Assembly (NCBI GenBank): GCA_003542385.1
Contig: DPKT01000294.1
Span: 2,185-10,046, forward strand
Length of the DNA: 7,862 nt
Direction of reading: 5' to 3'
Origin: Desulfomicrobium sp.
GTDB taxonomy: Bacteria; Desulfobacterota; Desulfovibrionia; Desulfovibrionales; Desulfomicrobiaceae
Shown: one piece after another, positions 1 to 6,564 of the stretch
Layout of the letters: the number at the start of each line of letters is the position of its first letter
Position numbering within the stretch: the stretch's first letter is position 1
Program-made: the position numbers and the translations under genes
The notes under the pieces: generated by a model
Told to the model about the DNA's origin: nothing
What the model saw: the letters and a program-made list of their open reading frames with translations, nothing else
Database searches by the model: none

Positions 1-849
1 GGGGCCGCCCGCATCATGGCCGTCAAGCAGACGGCCGTGAGCAACCGCAAGCACCTGACCTTCATCAGCAACCTGGTCCGCGACATCGGGCACAACGTCA
101 TCGTGCCCAACATCCAGTTCAAGCTCCTCTTCCTGCAGCTCGAACGCCAGCTGACCCGGCTGCAGCGCAGGATCGACGGGCTCGCCCCACCCCGGCACGA
201 CGCCACGGACCTCGACGCGCGCCTGGAGCTGCCCGTCCTGGCCCGGGACCTGCTGTCCCTGCAAAAGACCATCTCCAGCCGCTTCCAGCAATCGAGCCTG
301 TTTCTGGAAAGCCTGCTGCGGCGCGGCCACTTCGAGAAAGGCGGGTACGATCTCCTCCTCAGGCCCTGCAGGTTCAAGAGCCAGGTCTTCGAGCCGCAGA
401 TCGAACGATTCCAGTCCATGTTCCACGCCCAGGGCATCCGCATCGAGGTCGCCCCCGACGTGCGCATCGACGAGGAGATCGTGCTGCCGGCCGACCTGGG
501 GCTCTTTTCCCAGGTGATCGCGAACCTGCTGGCCAACGCCATCAAGTACACGCGGTCCGTCGCCGGGGAGAAGCTCATGCGTTACGGATGGGAGACCGTG
601 CCCGACGCCTTCGGCCAGGGCAGGGAGGGCGTGCGCCTCTTCGTGGCCACGACGGGCCCCGAGATTCCGTCCGGGGAACAGGCCCGGCTGTTCGAGGAGG
701 GCTTCCGCTCGACGGGGGCGGACGGCGAGGACGGCAGCGGACACGGCCTGTCCTTCGTCAAGCAGATCGTCGAGCTCCACCGAGGCCGGGTCGGCTACGC
801 CTACGAAGCGCCCATGAACATCTTCTCCATCATCATGCCCCGGGCGTAG
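1..849 (+). CDS. Sensor histidine kinase, C-terminal part (5' truncated by window)
   Basis: The reading frame is open from base 1, and the first ATG (base 16) has no ribosome binding site, so this is probably the end of a longer kinase whose sensor part lies upstream. In the 282 visible residues a dimerisation/phosphoacceptor helix comes first, with the likely phosphorylated histidine H31 in 'RDIGHNVIVPN', a non-classical H-box. A helical linker follows, then an ATPase domain from about residue 130 to the end. The N-box is intact (N175 and N179 in 'ANLLANAIKY') and so is the glycine-rich lid (G245, G247, G249 in 'GSGHGLS'). The G1 box reads 'VATTGPEIP', with T217 where the adenine-contacting Asp normally stands. 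By family it should autophosphorylate from ATP and pass phosphate to a receiver domain. The obvious partner is the REC protein starting 25 bases downstream. No membrane segment is visible here. Kinase identity is secure; substrate and stimulus are unknown. Confidence 0.88.
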   Translation, partial: GAARIMAVKQTAVSNRKHLTFISNLVRDIGHNVIVPNIQFKLLFLQLERQLTRLQRRIDGLAPPRHDATDLDARLELPVLARDLLSLQKTISSRFQQSSLFLESLLRRGHFEKGGYDLLLRPCRFKSQVFEPQIERFQSMFHAQGIRIEVAPDVRIDEEIVLPADLGLFSQVIANLLANAIKYTRSVAGEKLMRYGWETVPDAFGQGREGVRLFVATTGPEIPSGEQARLFEEGFRSTGADGEDGSGHGLSFVKQIVELHRGRVGYAYEAPMNIFSIIMPRA

Positions 850-874
850 GGCGCCGGACGGCAGAGGCGGGAAC

Positions 875-2287
875 ATGCCCGATTCCATACTGATCATCGA
901 AGACGAAGCGGCCTTCCGCGAGGCGCTGCGCCATTTCCTGCAGGATGCCGGCTTCGCCGTACTCGAGGCCGTCGAGGCCGGCCGGGCCCTGGAACTGCTC
1001 GAAACCGGGCCGGCGGACATGGTCCTGCTGGACCTCGGCATCCCCGGCGGCGACGGGCTCGAACTGCTCTCGGCCATGAAGAGGATCCGCCCGGCCGCGC
1101 CCGTCATCATCGTCTCGGGCCGGACGCACATCGACGCGGCCATCGAAGCCTTCAAGGCCGGCGCCTGGGACTACGTCACCAAGCCCATCGCCAGCATGGA
1201 CGTCTTCCTGAACGTCGTGCGCAACGGCCTGGCCCAGGCGCGCCTCACGCAGCGGGTGCAGGACAGCCAGGAACACCTCTTCCGCCTCGTCCAGAACCTG
1301 CCGATCATCGTCTTCAGCATCAACCGCAACCGGGAATTCGAGTTCCTGAACCGGGCCACCCTGGACATCCTCGGCTACACGCCCGAGGAGATACAGCAGG
1401 AGCCCAAGGCATTCCTGAAGCGCATCGCCGCCGCGGACCGCAGGAAGTTCACTGCCGCCCTGAAGAACGGCTTCAAGGTCGAAGCCTCGGAGTTCCGGCT
1501 GGATTTCCGCTTTCTGCACAAGAAGGGTTACGAGATCGACCTGCGGATCCAGTCCATCCCGAGCCCGCGCCGCGCAGACGGCGCCCCGGACCGCCTGGAG
1601 GGCATGATCCAGGACGTGACCCGCAACGCCTACATGGACAAGGTGCTGATCCAGAACGAACGCCTGAACATGCTGCGCAGCATGACCGAAGAGGTGGCCC
1701 ACGAAATCCGCAACCCCCTCGTCTCCCTGGGCGGCTTCGCCCGCCAGCTGCGGGCCAGGTACCCCGATGCCCGCGAGACCGAGGTCATCATGGACGAATG
1801 CAACCGCCTCGAACGCCTGGTGCAGCGCGTCAACGCCTACCTCGAACCCCTGGCCGTGACCCTGACGCGCTGCTCCGTGCCCGCCACCCTCGCCTTCGTC
1901 ATGCGCCTCCTATCCATCCGCCTGGAACACAAATCCATCACCTGCAGAAACGAAATCGACGACGACCTGCCGCCCGTCCTGGCCGACCAGGAGTTCCTGC
2001 ACCGCATCTTCATCTATCTCCTCGGCCATGGAGCCGACGTCGTGGCCGAGTCGGGGTCCATCCGCATCACGTCGTCCACGTCCGACGGCCTGATCCACGT
2101 GACGCTGGGCATGAGCCCCGTCGGGGACGCGGCCGTGGACGAATATCGCCTCTTCATGCCCTTCGAGGACGAGGAGGTGAACCTGGCCATGTGCTCCCGC
2201 ATGGTGGAACGCATCGGCGGCCATCTGCTGCTGACCCGCGCGGAGGGGCAATCCATCCTGACCGTCAGCCTTCCCGCCCATCCCTGA
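875..2287 (+). CDS. REC-PAS-histidine kinase-like protein with degenerate ATPase domain
   Basis: 470 residues, cytoplasmic, no membrane segments. The start is fixed by AGAGG at 863-867, seven bases before the ATG. Residues 4-120 form a receiver domain with the acidic pair E9/D10, phosphoacceptor D53 in 'LLDLGIPGGDG', S81 and K103 ('TKP'), so it should accept phosphate. Residues about 131-255 are a PAS domain ('QNLPIIVFSINRNREFEFLN', then 'LGYTPEE'). Residues 258-325 are a HisKA-type helix pair with a classical H-box, H276 in 'EVAHEIRNPL'. The remainder aligns by position with an NtrB-like ATPase domain ('DDLPPVLADQEFL'), but the N-box Asn residues are replaced ('IYLLGHGADVV'), the G1 Asp/Gly motif is absent ('LGMSPVGDAA') and the lid glycines are gone ('EEVNLAMCSRMV'). 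It probably cannot bind ATP normally and may act as a phosphotransfer or scaffold protein fed by the upstream kinase. There is no DNA-binding or enzymatic output domain. An automated label would read 'hybrid sensor kinase'; active kinase function is doubtful. Confidence 0.9.
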   Translation: MPDSILIIEDEAAFREALRHFLQDAGFAVLEAVEAGRALELLETGPADMVLLDLGIPGGDGLELLSAMKRIRPAAPVIIVSGRTHIDAAIEAFKAGAWDYVTKPIASMDVFLNVVRNGLAQARLTQRVQDSQEHLFRLVQNLPIIVFSINRNREFEFLNRATLDILGYTPEEIQQEPKAFLKRIAAADRRKFTAALKNGFKVEASEFRLDFRFLHKKGYEIDLRIQSIPSPRRADGAPDRLEGMIQDVTRNAYMDKVLIQNERLNMLRSMTEEVAHEIRNPLVSLGGFARQLRARYPDARETEVIMDECNRLERLVQRVNAYLEPLAVTLTRCSVPATLAFVMRLLSIRLEHKSITCRNEIDDDLPPVLADQEFLHRIFIYLLGHGADVVAESGSIRITSSTSDGLIHVTLGMSPVGDAAVDEYRLFMPFEDEEVNLAMCSRMVERIGGHLLLTRAEGQSILTVSLPAHP

Positions 2288-2326
2288 CGTCGGGAACCCG
2301 GCGCGCTCGTCGGGGACACTTTTTTT
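2281..2326 (+). terminator. Probable intrinsic terminator overlapping the stop codon
   Basis: TCCCTGACG (2281-2289) pairs with CGTCGGGGA (2308-2316), 9 pairs including one wobble. An inner alternative pairs CCCGGC (2297-2302) with GTCGGG (2309-2314) around a 6-base loop. After the longer stem comes CAC and then seven T (2320-2326). The stop codon of the REC-PAS gene (2285-2287) lies inside the left arm. Position and T-tract suit the end of the two-component operon. The loop of the longer stem is large, so efficiency is uncertain. Confidence 0.55.
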
Positions 2327-2354
2327 GCACAAACGAAGAAAAATGTTCCACTAT
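2325..2354 (+). promoter_or_regulatory. Weak sigma70-like promoter candidate before the uridylyltransferase
   Basis: TTGCAC (2325-2330) and CACTAT (2349-2354) are 18 bases apart in an AT-richer patch just after the terminator T-tract, the only such patch in the 196-base gap before the uridylyltransferase. Each box matches consensus at only about three of six positions. A promoter is expected here because a terminator precedes it and the next gene has its own ribosome binding site, but this exact pair is a guess. The rest of the gap (2355-2483) holds the palindrome CCATATGG (2365-2372) and a small possible hairpin, GCGCA/TGCGC (2432-2453), with no small gene. Confidence 0.25.
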
Positions 2355-2483
2355 TGTCCTTCGGCCATATGGACGAACCGGCATTGTTGAACTATTCCTG
2401 ACAGTCATCCGCGACCACCATCGGGATGCACGCGCATTGGCCCCGGCCTGCGCACGGAAAACCTCAATCACCAAGGAACCGCC

Positions 2484-3932
2484 ATGGCAAAGGATATAAG
2501 CTGCGTCAGCGTCGACGACCCCAAGCTCTCCACCCTCTTCCGTCCCTTCGCCCTGAAGATGGAGCAGCAGGGGCTGCCGCCCATCGTCATCAACACCTTC
2601 AAGTGCTACTTCAACCAGTTCCTCTACGGCGCCCAGGGCAAGCTCTCGGACCGCGACATCCTTCCGGTGGAGGACGTCGAACTGGCCGACTACGACGCCA
2701 TGGACCAGTTCAAGGAGGTCGGCGAGAAGGCCCTGGGACAGACGGCGGTCATCAAGCTCAACGGCGGACTTGGCACGAGCATGGGCCTGGAGTCGGCCAA
2801 GTCCCTCATCCCGGTCAAGGACGGCCTGAGCTTCCTGGACCTCATCCTCCTGCAGGCCAAGACCGTACGCGCCCACTACGGCGTCGAGTTCCCGCAGATC
2901 TTCATGAACAGCTTCAAGACCCACATGGACACCATGCTCAAGGTCGGGAACTTCAACAACGGCACCACCGGCATCGACCTGGCCTTTCTCCAGCACCGCT
3001 ACCCCAAGATCATGGCCAGGGACCACGCCCCGGCCTCCTGGCCCCAGAACCCCGAGCTGGAGTGGAACCCCCCCGGCCACGGCGACATCTACACGGCCAT
3101 GATCACTTCGGGCATCCTCGACGCCCTGCTGGACAAAGGCTACAATTACGCCTTTATCTCCAACTCCGACAACCTCGGGGCCATCATGAACCGCCGCCTG
3201 CTCGGCTACATGGTCCACCACAAGCTGCCCTTCCTCATGGAGGTGGCCAGGCGCACGGAGCAGGACAAGAAGGGCGGTCACCTGTGCCGTCTGAAGAAGA
3301 ACAGGCAACTGGCCCTGCGCGAGGTGGCCCAGTGCCCGGACCAGGAGATGGATTCCTTCGGCGACATCGGCAAGTACCGATTCTTCAACACCAATTCCAT
3401 CTGGGTCGACCTGCGCGTGCTGCAGTCGGTCTTCGTCTCCCACCGCATGATGCCGCTGGACCTCATCATCAACCCCAAGACCCTGGACCCCCGCGACCCC
3501 GACTCGCCCAAGGTCTTCCAGCTGGAGACGGCCATGGGCTCGGCCATCACCAACTTCCTGAACGCCCAGGCCGTCATCGTGCCCCGCAAGCGTTTCGCTC
3601 CGGTCAAGACCACCAACGACCTGCTGCTGGTCATGTCCGACTGCTTCATCCGCACGGAACGCGACACCATCGTGCCCAACCCGCTGCGCGAGGGCGACAT
3701 GCCGGAGGTTTCCCTGGACGGGAAATTTTTCAAGAAGATCGACGCGTTCCTTGAGCGCTTTCCACAGGCCCCGCCGTCCCTGCTGGATTGCGCGAGCCTG
3801 AAGGTCGAAGGGGACGTGCGTTTCGAGGAGGGGGTGCGCTGCGTCGGTGACGTGCGAGTGATCAACAGGGGGCCGGCCCAGGCGGTCATCCCCGCCGGCA
3901 CCGTGCTGCAGGGAGAGACCATCCTTGGCTGA
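2484..3932 (+). CDS. UTP--glucose-1-phosphate uridylyltransferase, eukaryotic (UDPGP) type
   Basis: 482 residues, a normal length for eukaryotic-type UDP-glucose pyrophosphorylases. The start is set by AAGGA (2473-2477), six bases before the ATG. It should make UDP-glucose and pyrophosphate from UTP and glucose-1-phosphate in the cytoplasm, supplying glucosyl units for exopolysaccharide, LPS or glycan synthesis. Visible family motifs are the nucleotide loop 'KLNGGLGTSMG' (91-101), 'SLIPVKDGLSFLDL' (107-120), 'WNPPGHGDIY' (194-203), 'ISNSDNLGA' (225-233), 'NTNSIWV' (302-308), 'LETAMGSAI' (348-356) and 'RFAPVKTTNDLL' (370-381). A short C-terminal beta-helix-like tail runs from about 433. The loop 'KLNGGLGT' points to UDP-glucose rather than UDP-GlcNAc pyrophosphorylase, which carries an 'AGGQGTR'-type loop. 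This family is unrelated at motif level to the usual bacterial GalU. Its last 8 bases overlap the next gene. All key motifs are present, so it should be active. Confidence 0.95.
   Translation: MAKDISCVSVDDPKLSTLFRPFALKMEQQGLPPIVINTFKCYFNQFLYGAQGKLSDRDILPVEDVELADYDAMDQFKEVGEKALGQTAVIKLNGGLGTSMGLESAKSLIPVKDGLSFLDLILLQAKTVRAHYGVEFPQIFMNSFKTHMDTMLKVGNFNNGTTGIDLAFLQHRYPKIMARDHAPASWPQNPELEWNPPGHGDIYTAMITSGILDALLDKGYNYAFISNSDNLGAIMNRRLLGYMVHHKLPFLMEVARRTEQDKKGGHLCRLKKNRQLALREVAQCPDQEMDSFGDIGKYRFFNTNSIWVDLRVLQSVFVSHRMMPLDLIINPKTLDPRDPDSPKVFQLETAMGSAITNFLNAQAVIVPRKRFAPVKTTNDLLLVMSDCFIRTERDTIVPNPLREGDMPEVSLDGKFFKKIDAFLERFPQAPPSLLDCASLKVEGDVRFEEGVRCVGDVRVINRGPAQAVIPAGTVLQGETILG
3911..3917 (+). promoter_or_regulatory. 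Ribosome binding site that fixes a TTG start
   Basis: GGGAGAG, inside the last codons of the uridylyltransferase gene, stands seven bases before TTG at 3925. No in-frame ATG exists near the N-terminus of the next protein, and the in-frame GTGs (3958, 3967, 3970) have no comparable site and would shorten or remove the basic start of the signal sequence. This supports TTG as the true start. Confidence 0.6.
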
Positions 3933-6468
3933 TGCCGGACCGGCCGCCTGCAGCCCCGTGCGGGGTGTGGTGCTGTCCGCCCTGGCGGCCGTTTTCTTCG
4001 CCCTGTGCCCTCTGCAGGCACAGGGCGCCGGTCAGGTGCTTGTCCTCAACTCCTACCACCCGGGCTACAAGTGGTCCGACGACATCCTGCACGCCCTGGA
4101 GACAAGCCTGCATCAGTTCGACCCGGAGCTCGTCATCCGCGTCGAGCACATGGACACCAAGCGCAACCTCGACCCCGCCTACATCGACAGCCTGCCGGAC
4201 TGCCTGAGGCGCAAATACGCCTTCATGCGTCCGGACCTCGTGGTGACCCTGGACGAGGCCGCCTTCACGCTCATGCTGGAGCGTGGCGAGGAAATGTTCG
4301 GCAGGACCCCGACGGTCTTCTGCGGCGTCAACACCACCCCCCTGCCAGCCCTTCCCCGCTGGATGACCGGGGTCCGCGAGCACGTGGACCTGCCGGCGAC
4401 CATCCGCCTCATGCGCACCCTGCAGCCGAACCTGCGCGAGGTGGCCGTGGTGGCGGACCGCACCGACACGGGGCAGGCGATCCTCGCGGACCTGCGCAAC
4501 GTCTTCCCCGCGGACCTCTCCCTCAGGGTCCTGGACGACCTGCCGCTGCCGCAGCTGGCGCGCGAGGTCTCAGCCCTGGGTCCGAAGACGGGCCTTCTCT
4601 TCCTGCTCTACTTCAGCGACCGGGAGGGCAACCTCTACGAACCCGGCGAGGCCATGGCCGCCATCTCCAAGGCCAGCCCGACGCCGGTCTTCGGGGCTTG
4701 GAACTTCCTCATGGGTCACGGGCTGTTGGGCGGCTACCTGACGAGCGGGTACGAGCAGGGCCGCACCGCCGGCTACATGGCGGCGAGCATCCTGTCGGGG
4801 AAGGACCCTTCCAGCATACCCGTGATCACGGACAAAATCGCGGGCCTTGAAATCGACGTGCGGGAGATGCAGCGGTTCGGTCTGTCCCCGATCCAGTTTC
4901 CCGACGAGACCCGCTTCTTCAACGCCGGGAACGGCGCGCGACGGGACATTCTGATTCTCCATTCCTACAACGCTGGTTTCCGCTGGACCGACGACATTCT
5001 GCGCGGCGTCACGGAAAGCCTGGCGAATGTTCCCGGCGGCACGGAACTGCATGTCGAGTACATGGACACCAAGCGGCATCCCGAAGCCGAATTCACCTAT
5101 CTGAACTACCTCCTGCTGCGCGAAAAGTACCATTTCACGAAATTTTCGGCGATCGTGACCTCCGACGACAACGCCTTCAACTTCGCCCGCCAGTACCGCA
5201 AGAGCCTTTTCCCGGACGCCCCCATCGTCTTCTGCGGGGTCAACTACCTCGAAAACCCGTCGGCCATGGCCGCCGAAAACATCACCGGGGTGCTCGAATC
5301 CTACGACATCCTCGGCACCGTGAAGGCCGCGGCGGATCTGGTCCCGGGCGCCCGGCGCCTCGTCGTCGTCAACGACGCCACGCCCACGGGCCTGGGCAAC
5401 CTGATGCGCTTCGAGGAGGTGCGGCCCCTGCTGCCCGGACGCCTGCAGGTGGAGATGCTCCAGAACATGTCCATGACCCGCCTGCTGGAGCGGCTGTCGT
5501 CCCTGCCCCCCGACGCGATCATCCTGCTCATGAGCATGAACCGGGACAAGGACGGCAACAACTTCACCTACGACGAAAGCTGCGCGAAAATCGTCCAGGC
5601 CAGCCCCGTGCCGGTCTTCTCCTTCTGGGACTTCTACCTCGGCGCGGGCACCGTGGGCGGCGTCGTGACCAGCGGGTACCACCAGGGGCTGTCGGCCGGC
5701 TCCCTGGCCCGGGAAATACTGTCCGGCAGGAGCCCCCGCGACCTCCCCGTCATCGTCGAGAGCCCCAACAGCCTCACCTTCGACGCCGGGGTCATGCGGC
5801 GCTTCGGTCTGGACCGCCGCCCCCTGCCCCAAAACGCCGTCCTCATCAACGACGACGCAGACTCGGCCCGCTACACCAGAGCCGTCTGGACCATCGCCAT
5901 CCTCACGGTCATCATCCTCCTGCTCCTGGTGGCGTTCCTCTGCTTCTACGGCTGGCAGCGGCGCAAGCGGCGCCTCCTGGAACGGACGCTGCGCATCGAC
6001 CCCCTGACCGGCGCCTTCACCCGCACGGCCTTCGAGACGGAGATGCCGAGCACGATCGCGTCGGCCACGGAGCGCGGGGAGCGCTTCATGCTCTGCTTCG
6101 TGGACGTGGACAAGCTCAAGCAGGTCAACGACACCTACGGCCATCTCCACGGTGACGCCTACCTCAAGGAGGTCGTGGCCGTCCTGCGCGCCCTGATCCG
6201 CTCCACCGACGAAATCTACCGCGTCGGAGGCGACGAGTTCGTCGTCGTCTTCCCCGGCTGCGGCCAGGCCGAGGCGAACCGCATCTGGAGCCAGGTCGAC
6301 GAACGCATCCGGGACATCAACCGCGAAAGACGGCTGCCCTACGCCATGGGCATCACGCACGGCTGCGTGGCCTTCGACCCGGAGTCGCCCCAGGACATGG
6401 CCACGCTCCTGCGCCTGGCCGACCTGTCCATGTACGGGCGCAAAAGCGCTCAAGGCGATACGCCCTGA
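3925..6468 (+). CDS. Membrane diguanylate cyclase with two tandem periplasmic ABC_sub_bind-like domains
   Basis: 847 residues from a TTG start. A signal sequence covers about residues 11-35 ('RGVVLSALAAVFFAL'), with no lipobox. Two homologous periplasmic-binding domains follow (about 38-323 and 342-632), of the type seen in PF04392 substrate-binding proteins: 'VLVLNSYHPGYKWSDDIL' against 'ILILHSYNAGFRWTDDIL', 'HMDTKR' against 'YMDTKR', 'FCGVN' twice, 'TSGYEQG' against 'TSGYHQG'. One membrane helix (about 652-674) leads through a basic stretch to a GGDEF domain (688-840). Catalytic features are intact: D727, N735, D744 and the signature GGDEF at 768-772. An inhibitory I-site, R759-x-x-D762, lies five residues before it. 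It should make c-di-GMP from two GTP in response to a periplasmic ligand and be product-inhibited. No EAL domain is present. It overlaps the uridylyltransferase gene by 8 bases, so expression is probably coupled. The ligand is unknown; some relatives of this binding-domain family bind aromatic amino acids, but that cannot be read here. Confidence 0.93.
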   Translation: MADAGPAACSPVRGVVLSALAAVFFALCPLQAQGAGQVLVLNSYHPGYKWSDDILHALETSLHQFDPELVIRVEHMDTKRNLDPAYIDSLPDCLRRKYAFMRPDLVVTLDEAAFTLMLERGEEMFGRTPTVFCGVNTTPLPALPRWMTGVREHVDLPATIRLMRTLQPNLREVAVVADRTDTGQAILADLRNVFPADLSLRVLDDLPLPQLAREVSALGPKTGLLFLLYFSDREGNLYEPGEAMAAISKASPTPVFGAWNFLMGHGLLGGYLTSGYEQGRTAGYMAASILSGKDPSSIPVITDKIAGLEIDVREMQRFGLSPIQFPDETRFFNAGNGARRDILILHSYNAGFRWTDDILRGVTESLANVPGGTELHVEYMDTKRHPEAEFTYLNYLLLREKYHFTKFSAIVTSDDNAFNFARQYRKSLFPDAPIVFCGVNYLENPSAMAAENITGVLESYDILGTVKAAADLVPGARRLVVVNDATPTGLGNLMRFEEVRPLLPGRLQVEMLQNMSMTRLLERLSSLPPDAIILLMSMNRDKDGNNFTYDESCAKIVQASPVPVFSFWDFYLGAGTVGGVVTSGYHQGLSAGSLAREILSGRSPRDLPVIVESPNSLTFDAGVMRRFGLDRRPLPQNAVLINDDADSARYTRAVWTIAILTVIILLLLVAFLCFYGWQRRKRRLLERTLRIDPLTGAFTRTAFETEMPSTIASATERGERFMLCFVDVDKLKQVNDTYGHLHGDAYLKEVVAVLRALIRSTDEIYRVGGDEFVVVFPGCGQAEANRIWSQVDERIRDINRERRLPYAMGITHGCVAFDPESPQDMATLLRLADLSMYGRKSAQGDTP
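4036..5820 (+). repeat. Internal protein-level duplication of the periplasmic sensor domain
   Basis: Residues about 38-323 and 342-632 of the diguanylate cyclase are two copies of one fold. Matching motifs are offset by 304 residues at the N-terminal ends ('DDIL', 'MDTKR', 'FCGVN') and by 309 near the ends ('TSGY', 'M-x-RFGL'), so a small indel separates the copies. The copies are clearly diverged, which indicates an old duplication rather than a recent tandem repeat. Confidence 0.85.
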
Positions 6469-6493
6469 CACGTCCCCCCCTTTTACCTGCTCA

Positions 6494-6516
6494 GCACGCC
6501 GGCAACACCGGCATGT
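6494..6516 (+). other. Hairpin after the diguanylate cyclase gene
   Basis: GCCGG (6498-6502) pairs with CCGGC (6508-6512) around CAACA. One mismatch and a few flanking pairs (6494-6496 with 6514-6516) extend it. It lies 26 bases after the stop, where a terminator would be expected, but no T-tract follows, so it is at most a weak or factor-dependent end. A C7T4 run (6474-6484) lies between it and the stop codon. Confidence 0.4.
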
Positions 6517-6527
6517 CAGACATCTAC

Positions 6528-6555
6528 TTGTATTTGTCGACCAATCGGATATATT
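6528..6555 (+). promoter_or_regulatory. Sigma70-like promoter of the chemoreceptor gene
   Basis: TTGTAT (6528-6533) and TATATT (6550-6555, five of six consensus bases) are separated by 16 bases. They stand in a distinctly AT-rich patch amid GC-rich sequence, about 160 bases before the start codon. The -35 box matches only its TTG. Transcription would begin near 6562, leaving a leader of about 150 bases. I saw no convincing sigma28 or sigma54 motif. Confidence 0.55.
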
Positions 6556-6564
6556 GTCCGACAA
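6534..6564 (+). promoter_or_regulatory. Inverted repeat over the -10 box, operator candidate
   Basis: TTGTCGACCAAT (6534-6545) and ATTGTCCGACAA (6553-6564) are inverted copies matching at 10 of 12 positions around the 7-base centre CGGATAT. The dyad covers the spacer, the -10 box and the likely transcription start, the classic position for a repressor site. No regulator gene in the window is an obvious binder. Confidence 0.55.

Noticed and set aside
2437..2451. Sigma54-like GG...GC element before the uridylyltransferase
   Set aside because: GG and GC are separated by 9 bases rather than the required 10, and the rest does not match the -24/-12 consensus.
2432..2453. Small hairpin GCGCA/TGCGC in the uridylyltransferase leader
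   Set aside because: A five-pair stem is expected by chance in such GC-rich sequence; no supporting context.
2265..3443. 392-residue minus-strand open frame opposite the uridylyltransferase
   Set aside because: Shadow of codon bias; no motifs, no ribosome binding site considered convincing, and the opposite strand carries a complete enzyme.
6474..6484. C7T4 run as a possible phase-variation tract or terminator
   Set aside because: It lies outside any reading frame and promoter, and no hairpin precedes the T run, so it explains neither.
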